A stretch of 64,000 bases of DNA from Morganella morganii (GCF_003996855.1 NZ_NRQY01000002.1:1-64000), one strand, 5' to 3'; positions 19,195 to 29,614 are shown, counted from the first letter of the stretch. The notes: generated by a model from the sequence alone, not told the origin. Program-made: numbers and translations.

Positions 19195-20325
19195 TTATTC
19201 TCCGCGCCGGTACTGATAATAAGCCGCACATGCCCCTTCTGAGGAGACCATCAATGCGCCGAGTGCTGTTTCCGGTGTACACTCGTTGCCGAACAGCGGG
19301 CAGTCCGCCGGTTTGCAACGGCCGGTTAACACATCTCCGCAACGCGCCTGCGGGTTATCCGCAACAGACTGCGGCTGCGGCCGGAAGCGGCGTTCAGCAT
19401 CAAATTCATGGTAAGCCGGTGTCAGTTGTATGCCGGAATCCGCGATATTGCCCAGTCCGCGCCATTCACTGCTGGCTTTCAGTTCAAAGACTTCCGCCAG
19501 TGCTTTCTGTGCCAGCAGGTTCCCCTGCTCCGGCACAATGCGGCTGTACTGATTTTCAACTGCCATCGGCGTGTGGTTATCCTCCGCCTGTTTTTTCAGC
19601 TGGCGGATCACCATCAGAATGGCTGTCAGCAGATCCAGCGGCTCAAATCCTGTTACCACAAATGGTTTGGCGAATTCATCACACAGCGGCTGATACGGCG
19701 TACAGCCAATCACCATACTGACGTGCCCCGGTGCGATAAAGCCGTCGATAAACACATCTTTCTGCTCCAGCAATGTGCGCAGCGTCGGGATAATGGTGAT
19801 GTGCTGACAAAAAACGGTGAAGTTTTTCAGTCCGGTTTTTTTCGCCAGCTGTAAGGTGGCTGCCGTGCCCGGCATGGTGGTTTCAAACCCCAGTCCGAAG
19901 AAAACAACCTCTTTGTCCGGATTATCACGGGCAATGTTCAGGGCATCCAGCGGGGAGTAGATAATACGGATATCGCTGCCGTGACGGCGGGCATCCAGCA
20001 GTGATCCGCCGCGTCCGGGAACGCGCATAGCATCGCCGAAAGTGCAGAAAATCACACCCGGACGGGCGGCGATTTCCAGACAGGCATCAATACGCCCCAT
20101 CGGCAGCACACAGACCGGGCAGCCCGGTCCGTGCACAAATTCCACTGAATCAGGCAGCAGTTTATCCAGCCCGAATTTAAAAATGGCGTGAGTATGGCCG
20201 CCGCACACTTCCATAATCTGCAAAGGCTGTTTCAGCGGATGCGGCCACGAAGCCATCTCTTCCCGGATCTGCGCCAGCAGTTTTTCCGCCAGCGCCGGAT
20301 CACGGAATTCATCAACAAAACGCAT
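19195..20325 (-). CDS. hypD: Hydrogenase maturation protein HypD
   Basis: HypD is the [4Fe-4S] protein that, with HypC, carries the Fe(CN)2CO group for the [NiFe] hydrogenase active site. The 376-residue product has the signature motifs MEVCGGHTHAIFKFG (about residues 39-53), VHGPGCPVCVLP (about 67-78), FGLGFETTMPGTA and the C-terminal cysteine cluster (RCGDVLTGRCKPADCPLFG). It lies 9 bp after hypB. The usual partner gene hypC is not between hypB and hypD here. Confidence 0.97.
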   Translation of the reverse strand: MRFVDEFRDPALAEKLLAQIREEMASWPHPLKQPLQIMEVCGGHTHAIFKFGLDKLLPDSVEFVHGPGCPVCVLPMGRIDACLEIAARPGVIFCTFGDAMRVPGRGGSLLDARRHGSDIRIIYSPLDALNIARDNPDKEVVFFGLGFETTMPGTAATLQLAKKTGLKNFTVFCQHITIIPTLRTLLEQKDVFIDGFIAPGHVSMVIGCTPYQPLCDEFAKPFVVTGFEPLDLLTAILMVIRQLKKQAEDNHTPMAVENQYSRIVPEQGNLLAQKALAEVFELKASSEWRGLGNIADSGIQLTPAYHEFDAERRFRPQPQSVADNPQARCGDVLTGRCKPADCPLFGNECTPETALGALMVSSEGACAAYYQYRRGE

Positions 20326-20334
20326 AGAAATCCC

Positions 20335-21390
20335 TTATTCCGCCGTACCGCGCTGCTGATTCACATTGCTCAGGCGATCCTGTAACCAGGCGACCCATTC
20401 ATCCATTCCTTCGCCGGTAGTAGCCGACAGAACAATCACATCGATATCCGGATTCACACGGCGAGCCGCATTCACACAGGCTTCAATATTGACATTAACA
20501 TACGGCAGCAGGTCGATTTTGTTAATCAGCATCAGGTCTGCGGCAGCAAACATATGCGGGTATTTCAGTGGCTTATCCTCACCTTCTGTCACTGACAGAA
20601 TGGCGACTTTATGCTGCTCCCCCAGGTCAAAACCGGCCGGACACACCAGATTGCCGACATTCTCGATAAATAACAGGCTGTTATCTTTCAGTCCGAGGTG
20701 ATGCATGGCGTCATGAACCATCTGCGCATCCAGGTGGCACCCTTTGCCGGTATTAACCTGAATCGCCGGTACGCCGGTTGCACGGATCCGCTCAGCATCA
20801 TTGGTGGTCTGCTGATCGCCTTCAATCACGGCACAAGGCACTTTATCCTTCAGGTAATTCAGTGTGCGGGTCAGTAATGTGGTTTTGCCGGAGCCGGGGC
20901 TGGATACCAGGTTCAGTGCCAGAATGCCCTGCTCCTGTAAATGTTCACGGTTGTGGACGGCAATCCGGTTATTTTTATCCAGCACCCCCATTTCAATCTG
21001 CACCATGCGTTTTTGGGTCAGACCCGGCGCATGAGTACCCGCTTCGCCCATCCCGTAATGCATATTGTCTTTATCAATTACCGGTGCAAAGGCTGCCGCA
21101 TGGTCATGACCGTGGTCGTGTGAATGTTCATGATCATGTGAGAGATGATGGTCGTGAGCATGTTCGTGTTCATGGGAATCGCTGTGTCCGCGGGCATGAT
21201 CTTCACCGGCTTCACGGCCGTCATAATAGTAGTGGTTTACATCACCGTTATGGTGGTAGTGGTGGTGATGAATAATGACGGGGCGGGAATGGTTGTCATG
21301 GTCATGATGATGGTGATCATGGTCGTGATGGTCGTGGCTGTGACCTTCAATCTGCACGTTTCCTTCGCTGCAACCGCATGTGCTGCACAT
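20335..21390 (-). CDS. hypB: Hydrogenase nickel incorporation protein HypB, histidine-rich
   Basis: HypB is the GTPase that inserts nickel into the hydrogenase large subunit. The 351-residue product opens with the high-affinity Ni motif MCSTCGC, followed by a region of about 100 residues with more than 30 histidines. The G domain then has P-loop [17 protein letters not shown], the nickel-site segment [25 protein letters not shown] and NKIDLLPY. E. coli HypB is about 60 residues shorter and lacks the polyhistidine stretch, which elsewhere serves as a nickel store. The ATG at 21390 is chosen over 21462 because MCSTCGC is the family N-terminus. Confidence 0.97.
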   Translation of the reverse strand: MCSTCGCSEGNVQIEGHSHDHHDHDHHHHDHDNHSRPVIIHHHHYHHNGDVNHYYYDGREAGEDHARGHSDSHEHEHAHDHHLSHDHEHSHDHGHDHAAAFAPVIDKDNMHYGMGEAGTHAPGLTQKRMVQIEMGVLDKNNRIAVHNREHLQEQGILALNLVSSPGSGKTTLLTRTLNYLKDKVPCAVIEGDQQTTNDAERIRATGVPAIQVNTGKGCHLDAQMVHDAMHHLGLKDNSLLFIENVGNLVCPAGFDLGEQHKVAILSVTEGEDKPLKYPHMFAAADLMLINKIDLLPYVNVNIEACVNAARRVNPDIDVIVLSATTGEGMDEWVAWLQDRLSNVNQQRGTAE

Positions 21391-21506
21391 AATCCTGACT
21401 CCTGCTCGATTTATTGGCTCCGGCGCGGCATTGTGGTCAGACTCGTGACAGGTGCGGAGCATCTGATCACGCTGTGTCGGGCAGTCAACATAAATAAAAT
21501 ATTACA

Positions 21507-21540
21507 CATAAAAGCCGGTAAACCATTACCAGCTTTTATG
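21507..21540 (-). terminator. Imperfect hairpin upstream of hypB
   Basis: The inverted repeat has outer arms CATAAAAGC/GCTTTTATG and inner arms GGTAA/TTACC separated by one mismatch, with a 4-nt loop. It may end transcription from uppP or lie in the hypB leader. Confidence 0.4.
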
Positions 21541-21591
21541 TATCCGTTATTAATTATATTAGTAGCAAATCAGCGGAGTGCCCGCTTTGAC

Positions 21592-21625
21592 TTTGCGCAG
21601 GTCAGATGGATTTTCCCTGCGCAAA
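21592..21625. repeat. 10-bp perfect inverted repeat downstream of uppP
   Basis: TTTGCGCAGG (21592-21601) and CCTGCGCAAA (21616-21625) are exact reverse complements with a 14-nt loop, 22 bp after the uppP stop. There is no U tract, so it is not a standard terminator; it could stabilise the mRNA end. Confidence 0.5.
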
Positions 21626-21647
21626 AGTGATATGTTTACGCCTGAAC

Positions 21648-22469
21648 TCAGTGAACAAACACCACGTAAACGGCTGCTGCCACAATAAAGCGGTAGATAG
21701 CAAACGGAATAAAGGAGATACGCTTAATCAGCGACAGGAAGGTTTTCATGGCAATCAGCGCCACAATAAATGCTGCCAGGAAACCGACCGCAAACATCGG
21801 AATATCCGAACTGCTCAGGAAATGCCAGCTCTTGTATAAATCCAGTGCTGTCGCGCCCATCATCATCGGCACCGCCAGAATAAAGGAAAACTCTGACGCC
21901 GTATAACGGTTAATTCCCATCAGCATACCGCCGGAGATAGTAGCCCCCGAGCGGGAGAATCCCGGCCACAATGCCAGACACTGGAAGCAGCCTATGGTAA
22001 ATGCCTGACGGTAACTGATGTCATCAAGCCCGGTGGCCTGTACCTTCTTCGGTTTAAAGACTTCCGCCACAATCAGCAGGATACCGCCCGCAACCAGCGC
22101 GTACATCACATTCACCGGATTAAACAGTAACTTGATCTGATCCCGCAGCAATAATCCGAGAACCACCGCCGGTAACATAGCAATAATAATATGGAGTAAC
22201 GTCAGTTTTCCCTGAGTCTGTCCCTCATGGGGAACCCGGCTGAAATGAATACCGATAAGGGCAAACATCCGCCGCCAGAACAGGAAAACCACCGCCAGGA
22301 TAGAACCAAGCTGGATAACCACTTCAAAGGTTTTTGCTTTATCGCCCGTAAACCCGATAAGCTCAGCAACAATAATCATATGACCGGTTGATGACACCGG
22401 CAGGAATTCGGTTAATCCTTCAACAACCCCGAGGATCAGTGCATGCAGTAAACTTGTGATATCGCCCAT
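21648..22469 (-). CDS. uppP: Undecaprenyl-diphosphatase UppP (BacA)
   Basis: This inner-membrane phosphatase recycles undecaprenyl pyrophosphate for cell-wall synthesis; overproduction gives bacitracin resistance. The 273-residue product equals the E. coli length. It has the catalytic motifs [16 protein letters not shown] (about residues 16-31) and the second [13 protein letters not shown] (about 170-182), with about eight membrane spans. The start at 22469 gives [10 protein letters not shown]. Confidence 0.97.
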   Translation of the reverse strand: MGDITSLLHALILGVVEGLTEFLPVSSTGHMIIVAELIGFTGDKAKTFEVVIQLGSILAVVFLFWRRMFALIGIHFSRVPHEGQTQGKLTLLHIIIAMLPAVVLGLLLRDQIKLLFNPVNVMYALVAGGILLIVAEVFKPKKVQATGLDDISYRQAFTIGCFQCLALWPGFSRSGATISGGMLMGINRYTASEFSFILAVPMMMGATALDLYKSWHFLSSSDIPMFAVGFLAAFIVALIAMKTFLSLIKRISFIPFAIYRFIVAAAVYVVFVH

Positions 22470-22613
22470 ATAACGCCCTGTATGGCAGATAAAATAAGGC
22501 ACTCCCGGACGCGGGAATGCCGGATACGGATGACAGCATATGACGCAAGTGTGACAATTTCATGACACCCCTGCCGCTTTTATGACAGTTCCGCTGACGG
22601 CATTATGACAACA

Positions 22614-22967
22614 TCAGCCCGCACTTCGTTCAATAATGACACCCACTTCTTCCGCCTGCGCCACTGCTCTCGGTTTGGCCACGCGGATACGTACCCAAGG
22701 GGTTCCGAATTGTGTCAGCAATAATGACGCCACTTCTTCCGCCACACGTTCAACCAGTGCGAACTGTCTTGTCTGCACATAATCCAGAATAGCCGTACTG
22801 ACGCTGGCGTAATCAAGACAATGCGCCACATCATCACTCTCTGATGCGCGTTTGTTATCCCAGTGCATTTCGATATCGAGCACTAATTTCTGCGTAATAT
22901 CCTTTTCCCAGTCGTAAGCACCAATCGTTGTGAAAACAACAAGTTTCTTAATAAAAACAACATCCAT
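22614..22967 (-). CDS. folB: Dihydroneopterin aldolase FolB
   Basis: FolB converts 7,8-dihydroneopterin to 6-hydroxymethyl-dihydropterin in folate synthesis. The 117-residue product begins [21 protein letters not shown] and has the catalytic region QKLVLDIEM, the DYASVS block and [11 protein letters not shown]. The ATG at 22967 is chosen; a TTG two codons upstream is also in frame. It is divergent from plsY, as in E. coli. Confidence 0.96.
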   Translation of the reverse strand: MDVVFIKKLVVFTTIGAYDWEKDITQKLVLDIEMHWDNKRASESDDVAHCLDYASVSTAILDYVQTRQFALVERVAEEVASLLLTQFGTPWVRIRVAKPRAVAQAEEVGVIIERSAG

Positions 22968-23076
22968 CCGCAATTACCCCGTTTTTTTATGCTCATCGGA
23001 TATCACTTCCCATGAAATATGCGTATTATCCATGGAGGCTAATAACTATAATTTACCGTCTGTCAGGAGGGAAGTC

Positions 23077-23733
23077 ATGAGTGGAATCGCGCTTGGTATG
23101 ATCATCTTCGCTTATCTGCTGGGATCTGTTTCCAGTGCGATCCTGATCTGCCGCCTTGCGGGACTGCCGGACCCCCGGCATCACGGCTCCGGAAACCCGG
23201 GCGCCACCAACGTGCTGCGAATCGGCGGCAAACTGGCGGCTGCCGGTGTCCTTATCTGCGACGTTCTCAAGGGTATGCTGCCGGTCTGGCTCGCCTACCT
23301 CCTGCAAATACCGTATTTTTACCTCGGCATTATCGCCATTGCCGCCTGTTTAGGCCATATTTATCCGGTATTTTTCCACTTTAAAGGCGGAAAAGGCGTG
23401 GCAACCGCATTTGGGTCGATTGCCGCCATCGGCTGGGATCTGACCGGACTGGTCGCCGGCACCTGGCTGCTGACCGTACTGCTGAGCGGCTACTCATCAT
23501 TAGGCGCAATTGTCAGTGCACTGGTGGCACCGTTTTATGTCTGGTGGTTCAAACCGGAGTTTACCTTCCCGGTCGCCATGCTCTCCTGTCTGGTGCTTAT
23601 CCGCCATCATGACAACATTCAGCGGCTGTGGCGCGGACAGGAAAGCCGCATCTGGCAGAAGCTGAAGAAAAAGCGGGCCAAAACGGATAAAGAAATAATC
23701 CAGGAAGCGAAAGAGCAGGAAAAAGAAGATTAA
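23077..23733 (+). CDS. plsY: Glycerol-3-phosphate acyltransferase PlsY
   Basis: PlsY is a membrane enzyme that acylates glycerol-3-phosphate using acyl-phosphate, the first step of phospholipid synthesis. The 218-residue product has the family motifs [26 protein letters not shown] (about residues 36-48), and [13 protein letters not shown] (about 100-112), with five membrane spans and a charged tail. The ATG at 23077 follows a strong AGGAGG SD. The frame is open back to 22930, but that part is not conserved. Confidence 0.96.
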   Translation: MSGIALGMIIFAYLLGSVSSAILICRLAGLPDPRHHGSGNPGATNVLRIGGKLAAAGVLICDVLKGMLPVWLAYLLQIPYFYLGIIAIAACLGHIYPVFFHFKGGKGVATAFGSIAAIGWDLTGLVAGTWLLTVLLSGYSSLGAIVSALVAPFYVWWFKPEFTFPVAMLSCLVLIRHHDNIQRLWRGQESRIWQKLKKKRAKTDKEIIQEAKEQEKED

Positions 23734-23734
23734 A

Positions 23735-23754
23735 AAAGGCGCTGAAGCGCCTTT
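23735..23754. terminator. Bidirectional terminator between plsY and tsaD
   Basis: The stem AAAGGCGC/GCGCCTTT has a 4-nt loop. The T run is six long on the minus strand (tsaD) and shorter on the plus strand (plsY). It lies between convergent genes. Confidence 0.8.
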
Positions 23755-23768
23755 CTTGTGTCCGGAAA

Positions 23769-24788
23769 TTATTTGTCCAGCGGTGGTAATTCCGCCAGTG
23801 GCCAGCGCGGGCGAACAATCACACCCAGTTCACCGCGCATACCGCCTTTAAAGCGGATCATACCGGCCAGCGCAATCATCGCGCCATTGTCCGTGCACAG
23901 CTCAGGACGGGCATAAAATGCTTCTCCGCCCAGTTTTTCCAGTGTCTGCGCCATACGTTCACGTAGCGTGCGGTTTGCACTCACGCCGCCTGCCATCACC
24001 AGCCGTTTGAAACCGGTCTGCTCCAGGGCGCGCTTGCACTTGATTATCAGTGTATCCACCACCGCATCTTCAAAAGCACGGGCGATATCGGCTTTGGTCT
24101 GATCCGAATCATCATTCTGGCGAATCGTATTGGCAGCAAATGTTTTCAGCCCGGAGAAGCTGAAATCCAGACCCGGACGGTCAGTCATCGGACGCGGAAA
24201 AGTGAAACGTCCAGGTATGCCCTGAGCCGCCATACGTGACAGAGCAGGCCCGCCCGGATAATCCAGACCCAGTAATTTAGCTGTTTTATCAAAGGCTTCC
24301 CCGGCTGCGTCATCGATAGATTCACCCAGCAGCGTGTATTCACCGATACCGGTCACACTGATTAACTGGGTATGGCCGCCGGATACCAGCAGTGCGACAA
24401 ACGGAAATTCCGGCTGATGTTCTTCCAGCATCGGTGCCAGCAGATGGCCCTCCATGTGGTGAACCGGCACCGCCGGGACATCCCAGGAAAACGCCAGCGC
24501 ACGGCCGACTGTTGCCCCGACCATCAGCGCCCCGACCAGCCCCGGTCCTGCGGTATAGGCCACCGCATCAATATCCTGTGCCGTCAGACCGGCTTCTTTC
24601 AGCGCAGCCCGGATCAATGGCACGGTTTTCCGGATATGGTCCCGGGATGCCAGTTCCGGCACCACGCCGCCGTAATCCGCGTGGACTTTGATCTGGCTGT
24701 ATAACTGATTAGCCAGCAAACCGGCCTCATCATCATAAATTGCGATTCCGGTTTCATCGCAGGACGTTTCAATGCCTAACACTCGCAT
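23769..24788 (-). CDS. tsaD: tRNA N6-threonylcarbamoyladenosine transferase subunit TsaD
   Basis: TsaD forms t6A37 in ANN-decoding tRNAs with TsaB and TsaE. The 339-residue product begins [19 protein letters not shown] and has the metal-binding HHMEGH motif (about residues 110-115), VSGGHTQLI, and the C-terminal [13 protein letters not shown] and CTDNGAMIA. It sits upstream of and divergent from rpsU, the conserved enteric order. Confidence 0.97.
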   Translation of the reverse strand: MRVLGIETSCDETGIAIYDDEAGLLANQLYSQIKVHADYGGVVPELASRDHIRKTVPLIRAALKEAGLTAQDIDAVAYTAGPGLVGALMVGATVGRALAFSWDVPAVPVHHMEGHLLAPMLEEHQPEFPFVALLVSGGHTQLISVTGIGEYTLLGESIDDAAGEAFDKTAKLLGLDYPGGPALSRMAAQGIPGRFTFPRPMTDRPGLDFSFSGLKTFAANTIRQNDDSDQTKADIARAFEDAVVDTLIIKCKRALEQTGFKRLVMAGGVSANRTLRERMAQTLEKLGGEAFYARPELCTDNGAMIALAGMIRFKGGMRGELGVIVRPRWPLAELPPLDK

Positions 24789-24951
24789 GGGACTTAACTC
24801 GCTGGAACAAAAACTGACGGGACTGGCGGCGGACAGCAGAAAGCAAATCCGTCTCCGCAAAAATATCAGTGTATCACCATAATGGCGTGCTGACAGGTAT
24901 TAAGGTGAAATACGGGGCTTTTTTGCTGTATTTTTATTCAGCAAAAACAGC

Positions 24952-24960
24952 TTATTCACA
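24952..24960 (+). promoter_or_regulatory. DnaA box 1 (TTATTCACA)
   Basis: It matches the DnaA consensus TTATNCACA exactly. It is first of three boxes in the same orientation ahead of rpsU. Confidence 0.5.
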
Positions 24961-24972
24961 GGATGAATTCAG

Positions 24973-24981
24973 TTATCCACA
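24973..24981 (+). promoter_or_regulatory. DnaA box 2 (TTATCCACA)
   Basis: It is identical to the high-affinity R1-type box, 12 bp after box 1, and lies about 40 bp upstream of the likely main promoter of the rpsU operon. Confidence 0.55.
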
Positions 24982-25013
24982 CCCTTTTCCCCTGCATGAC
25001 CGATTTCTGTTGC

Positions 25014-25041
25014 TGACAAATCGCCGCGTATCCGCTATAAT
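25014..25041 (+). promoter_or_regulatory. Sigma-70 promoter of rpsU-dnaG-rpoD
   Basis: A -35 CTGACA (25014-25019) is followed by a 16-bp spacer and a perfect TATAAT -10 (25036-25041), about 200 bp before rpsU. Confidence 0.65.
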
Positions 25042-25129
25042 CTGCACCCACTGTAAAAACCCCTGTCGGGTGTGCGGATCCGGTTCTGGCGGTAACACCT
25101 GACCATATCCGAGGTATTTCTCTGTCTGA

Positions 25130-25138
25130 TTATCCACA
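25130..25138 (+). promoter_or_regulatory. DnaA box 3 (TTATCCACA)
   Basis: This is a second exact TTATCCACA, about 90 bp downstream of the -10 element and 100 bp before rpsU, in the same orientation as the other two. Confidence 0.5.
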
Positions 25139-25226
25139 GCACTTTACAACGTGGGTCACATTGAAGTAAAATTCCGCACCATTTTAAAGACAACTGGCAT
25201 AACGCCAGTACAGACCTATTTATTGA

Positions 25227-25454
<228 letters not shown>

Positions 25455-25565
25455 TCGCTGCGGCCGCGCCGCAACTTAGTCAGACCGCAGTAGTTGCAGT
25501 TAATGGCCGTGTTTCCGGAAGGAAGCGCGGCTTATTATCGTTATCAGACAGGCGAAAAAGGGGTT

Positions 25566-27302
25566 ATGGCCGGGCGCATTCCACGCACATTTATCAACGA
25601 CTTATTAGCGAGAACCGATATCATCGATCTTATCGATGTCAGGGTGCCGCTGAAAAAACACGGTAAAAATCACCAGGCGTGTTGTCCTTTCCACAACGAA
25701 AAAACTCCCTCTTTTACGGTCAGCAGCGATAAACAGTTTTACCACTGCTTCGGCTGTGGTGCCCACGGCAATGCTATTGATTTTTTAATTAATTATGACC
25801 GGCTCGAGTTTGTCGAGGCGATCGAAGAATTAGCAGCAATGCACGGGCTGGATGTTCCTTATGAAACCGGAAGCGGCAGCAGCCAGATAGAAAAACATCA
25901 GCGCCAGAACCTTTATCAGCTGATGGAAAAACTGGACAGTTTTTACCGCCATGCATTACAGGCCGATAACGCCGGTCATGCCCGTGAATACCTGAACCGC
26001 CGGGGTCTGAGTCAGGAGATTATCAGCCGGTTTGCTATCGGCTATGCCCCCGCCGGATGGGACAACGTCCTCAAACGCTTTGCCCGCAGTGAGGATGATC
26101 GTCAGCAGTTGCTGGATGCCGGCATGTTAGTGGTCAATGATAACGGCCGCTGTTATGACCGCTTCCGGGAACGTGTGATGTTTCCTATCCGCGACCGGCG
26201 CGGCCGGGTAATTGCCTTCGGCGGACGAGTTCTTGATGATGCAATGCCGAAATACCTGAACTCACCGGAAACCGATATTTTTCATAAGGGCCGTCAGTTA
26301 TTCGGGCTGTACGAAGCACAGCAGAATAACCGTGAACTATCCCGCATCCTTGTGGTGGAAGGCTATATGGATGTGGTTGCCCTGGCACAGTTCGGTATTG
26401 ATTATGCGGTGGCCTCACTCGGGACATCGACAACGGCAGAGCACATACAGTTGCTCTATCGGACATCTGATACCATAATTTGTTGTTATGACGGAGACCG
26501 CGCCGGACGCGAAGCCGCCTGGCGGGCACTCGAAACTGCCCTTCCCCATCTTAATGACGGGCGGCAGTTACGTTTTATGTTTTTACCGGACGGCGATGAC
26601 CCGGATTCACTGGTACGCCGTGAAGGCCGTGAAGCCTTTGAGCAGCGGCAGAATGAGGCACACAGTCTGTCTCAGTTTCTGTTCGATACCCTGCTGCGTC
26701 AGGTGGATATGAGCACCCCGGAAGGGCGCAGTAAGCTGAATGCCCTGGCAACGCCGCTGATTAGCCGCGTGCCGGGTGAAGCACAGCAGGCATTTTTATT
26801 GCAGGATCTGGGCAATTTACTCGGGTTACCGGATATCACGCAGCTCAAACAGGCTGTCCGCCAGAGTGAAAGCAGTCCCGGTTATCAGGCACCAAAACTG
26901 AAGCCGACCACCATGCGGATACTGATAGCTTTGCTGGTACAGAATCCGCAGTTTGCACAATTAGTGCCGCCGCTGGAATCCATTGATACCAGCCGTATTG
27001 CCGGTTTTTCATTATTCAGGGAACTGATAGATACCTGTTTATCACAGCCCGGGCTGACTACCGGTCAGTTACTGGAACACTACCGTGATAATAAATTAGT
27101 GCCACAGCTTGAAAAACTGGCCGGATGGAACGATATAGAGATAGATGAGATAGCAGAAAAAACCTTCAAAGATGCCTTAAATCATCTGGTGGTGTCTGCC
27201 CTCAATGACAGATTTAACTTCCTGATCGCCAAAGAGCGGACAGAAGGCCTGACCCCCGAAGAGCGCAATGAAGTGAGTCTTCTCGTGCGGGTCCGGCAAT
27301 AA
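25566..27302 (+). CDS. dnaG: DNA primase DnaG
   Basis: DnaG makes RNA primers for DNA replication. The 578-residue product has the N-terminal zinc ribbon CCPFHNEKTPSF ... YHCFGCGAHG (about residues 39-64), the catalytic TOPRIM core with VVEGYMDVVALAQFGI and YDGDRAGREAAWRA, and a helical C-terminal DnaB-binding domain. The ATG at 25566 gives MAGRIPRTFINDLLART, the family N-terminus. Low expression relative to rpsU is known in E. coli from an internal terminator; here only a GC-rich hairpin without U tract is seen in the rpsU-dnaG gap. Confidence 0.98.
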   Translation: MAGRIPRTFINDLLARTDIIDLIDVRVPLKKHGKNHQACCPFHNEKTPSFTVSSDKQFYHCFGCGAHGNAIDFLINYDRLEFVEAIEELAAMHGLDVPYETGSGSSQIEKHQRQNLYQLMEKLDSFYRHALQADNAGHAREYLNRRGLSQEIISRFAIGYAPAGWDNVLKRFARSEDDRQQLLDAGMLVVNDNGRCYDRFRERVMFPIRDRRGRVIAFGGRVLDDAMPKYLNSPETDIFHKGRQLFGLYEAQQNNRELSRILVVEGYMDVVALAQFGIDYAVASLGTSTTAEHIQLLYRTSDTIICCYDGDRAGREAAWRALETALPHLNDGRQLRFMFLPDGDDPDSLVRREGREAFEQRQNEAHSLSQFLFDTLLRQVDMSTPEGRSKLNALATPLISRVPGEAQQAFLLQDLGNLLGLPDITQLKQAVRQSESSPGYQAPKLKPTTMRILIALLVQNPQFAQLVPPLESIDTSRIAGFSLFRELIDTCLSQPGLTTGQLLEHYRDNKLVPQLEKLAGWNDIEIDEIAEKTFKDALNHLVVSALNDRFNFLIAKERTEGLTPEERNEVSLLVRVRQ

Positions 27303-27486
27303 GTATTATTATTAAACTATGATGAATATAATGGCTTAAGTGCCGCAGACAGCAGGAACTGCCCTGCATGCCATGTCACCAAGGTTCATGGCCGAAGAAA
27401 AGAAATCCTTGACTGTTATTGTTGCTGGCTAAGTTGTTTTGCCGACCAACACAAACCTAAATACTCAGAAGTGTGGATACCGTCTT

Positions 27487-29334
27487 ATGGAGCAAAACCC
27501 GCAGTCACAGCTGAAACTTCTTGTCACCCGTGGTAAGGAGCAAGGCTATCTGACCTATGCTGAAGTCAATGACCATCTGCCTGAAGATATCGTCGATTCT
27601 GATCAGATCGAAGATATTATCCAGATGATCAATGACATGGGCATTCAGGTAATGGAAGAAGCACCTGATGCTGATGATCTGATGCTGGCAGAGAATTCAA
27701 CAGACACCGATGATGATGCAGCTGAAGCTGCAGCACAAGTCCTCTCAAGTGTAGAATCGGAAATTGGCCGGACCACTGACCCGGTGCGCATGTATATGCG
27801 TGAGATGGGGACGGTAGAACTGTTGACCCGCGAAGGCGAAATTGATATTGCCAAGCGCATCGAAGATGGCATCAATCAGGTTCAGTGTTCCGTTGCTGAA
27901 TATCCTGAGGCAATCACGTATTTACTCGATCAGTACGACCGCGTTGAAGCGGGCGAAGTCCGTCTTTCTGACCTGATTACCGGCTTCGTTGACCCGAATG
28001 CGGAAGAAGATCTGGCACCAACCGCAACTAACATCGGTTCTGAGCTGCCGGCCGAAGAATTAAACAAGAAAGATGACGAAGACGAAGAAGAAGAGGATGA
28101 CAGTGAGAGCGATGATGATAACAGCATCGATCCTGAACTGGCTCGTCAGAAATTCGAAGCGCTGCGTGTGCAGCATGAAAAAGCGCGTCAGCAGATTAAA
28201 ATTCACGGCCGCGACCACCCGAACACCAATGCGGAAATTCAGCAGCTCTCTGAAGTTTTCAAAGAGTTCCGTTTAGTTCCGAAACAGTTTGACCATCTGG
28301 TCAGCAATATGCGTGAAATGATGGATCGTGTCCGTCAGCAGGAACGCTACATCATGAAGCTCTGTGTTGAGCAGAGCAAAATGCCGAAGAAAAACTTCAT
28401 CACTCTGTTCACCGGTAATGAAACCAGTGATTCCTGGTTTACTGCCGCTGTCGCGATGAACAAGCCGTGGTCTGAAAAACTTCAGGATGTCTCTGACGAA
28501 GTTGAACGCAGCCTGCAACGCCTGCGCCAGATCGAAGAAGAAACCGGCCTGACCATTGAACAGGTCAAAGATATTAACCGCCGCATGTCTATCGGTGAAG
28601 CGAAAGCCCGCCGTGCGAAAAAAGAGATGGTTGAGGCGAACTTACGTCTGGTTATCTCTATCGCGAAAAAATACACCAACCGTGGCCTGCAATTCCTGGA
28701 TCTGATTCAGGAAGGTAACATCGGTCTGATGAAAGCGGTTGATAAATTTGAATACCGTCGTGGTTATAAGTTCTCAACTTATGCCACCTGGTGGATACGT
28801 CAGGCCATTACCCGCTCTATCGCGGACCAGGCGCGTACTATCCGTATCCCGGTGCATATGATTGAGACTATCAACAAACTCAACCGTATCTCCCGTCAGA
28901 TGCTTCAGGAGATGGGCCGCGAGCCGTCACCGGAAGAACTGGCTGAACGGATGCTGATGCCGGAAGATAAGATCCGTAAAGTGCTGAAAATCGCCAAAGA
29001 GCCAATCTCAATGGAAACACCGATTGGTGATGATGAAGATTCGCACTTAGGGGATTTCATCGAGGATACCACCCTCGAGCTGCCGCTGGATTCAGCGACT
29101 TCAGAGAGCCTGCGTTCCGCAACTCACGAAGTGCTGGCCGGCCTGACCCCGCGTGAAGCGAAAGTTCTGCGTATGCGTTTCGGTATTGATATGAATACTG
29201 ACCACACGCTGGAAGAAGTGGGTAAACAGTTTGACGTTACCCGCGAACGTATCCGTCAGATTGAAGCGAAGGCACTGCGCAAACTGCGCCACCCGAGCCG
29301 TTCTGAAGTGTTACGCAGCTTCCTGGACGAATAA
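27487..29334 (+). CDS. rpoD: RNA polymerase sigma factor RpoD (sigma-70)
   Basis: RpoD is the housekeeping sigma factor. The 615-residue product (E. coli 613) begins [20 protein letters not shown]. It has region 1.1, the acidic non-conserved insert ([15 protein letters not shown], about residues 198-212), region 2 with [38 protein letters not shown], and the region 4.2 helix-turn-helix [26 protein letters not shown]. It is third gene of the operon; the 184-bp gap after dnaG may hold an extra promoter. Confidence 0.99.
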   Translation: MEQNPQSQLKLLVTRGKEQGYLTYAEVNDHLPEDIVDSDQIEDIIQMINDMGIQVMEEAPDADDLMLAENSTDTDDDAAEAAAQVLSSVESEIGRTTDPVRMYMREMGTVELLTREGEIDIAKRIEDGINQVQCSVAEYPEAITYLLDQYDRVEAGEVRLSDLITGFVDPNAEEDLAPTATNIGSELPAEELNKKDDEDEEEEDDSESDDDNSIDPELARQKFEALRVQHEKARQQIKIHGRDHPNTNAEIQQLSEVFKEFRLVPKQFDHLVSNMREMMDRVRQQERYIMKLCVEQSKMPKKNFITLFTGNETSDSWFTAAVAMNKPWSEKLQDVSDEVERSLQRLRQIEEETGLTIEQVKDINRRMSIGEAKARRAKKEMVEANLRLVISIAKKYTNRGLQFLDLIQEGNIGLMKAVDKFEYRRGYKFSTYATWWIRQAITRSIADQARTIRIPVHMIETINKLNRISRQMLQEMGREPSPEELAERMLMPEDKIRKVLKIAKEPISMETPIGDDEDSHLGDFIEDTTLELPLDSATSESLRSATHEVLAGLTPREAKVLRMRFGIDMNTDHTLEEVGKQFDVTRERIRQIEAKALRKLRHPSRSEVLRSFLDE

Positions 29335-29359
29335 TCCGCTTCAGGATCAGAGCATTATC

Positions 29360-29386
29360 AGGCGCCGTTTAACGGCGCCTTTTTTA
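29360..29386 (+). terminator. Intrinsic terminator of the rpsU-dnaG-rpoD operon
   Basis: The stem AGGCGCCGTT/AACGGCGCCT is followed by a run of Ts, 25 bp after the rpoD stop. Confidence 0.9.
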
Positions 29387-29537
29387 TGCTTCACTACCGC
29401 CCGGCAACCAGCTATTCATTTACGCAATCGCTGTTCAGAAATCATTTTTCACAAGCAATATTCCGCTCATAAAACAGTCAGATAGACAAGAAATGCTAGA
29501 CCCCGCCAAAAACAGGCAGTATAATCTTACCCACTTC

Positions 29538-29614
29538 GGCCCCTTAGCTCAGTTGGTTAGAGCACGCGACTCATAATCGCTTGGTCACTGGTTCAAGTCC
29601 AGTAGGGGCCACCA
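29538..29614 (+). tRNA. ileX: tRNA-Ile2 (anticodon CAU, lysidine-modified)
   Basis: This is a 77-nt cloverleaf with encoded CCA. The acceptor stem is GGCCCCU/AGGGGCC, the D-arm is AGCTCAGTTGGTTAGAGC, the anticodon loop is CTCATAA, and the T-loop is GTTCAAGTC. The CAU anticodon in this sequence context, directly downstream of rpoD as E. coli ileX, marks it as the AUA-reading tRNA-Ile rather than Met. TilS must convert C34 to lysidine. It is the likely original landing site of the phage DNA that follows, but no att repeat was found. Confidence 0.93.

Noticed and set aside
21145..21630. Val/Met-rich 161-codon plus-strand frame
   Set aside because: It is the reverse complement of the His-rich part of hypB; the composition is a by-product of CAT/CAC codons.
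25455..25500. GC-rich hairpin GCGGC/GCCGC after rpsU as the rpsU-dnaG terminator known in E. coli
   Set aside because: No U tract follows; it may pause or process the transcript, but a terminator is not supported.
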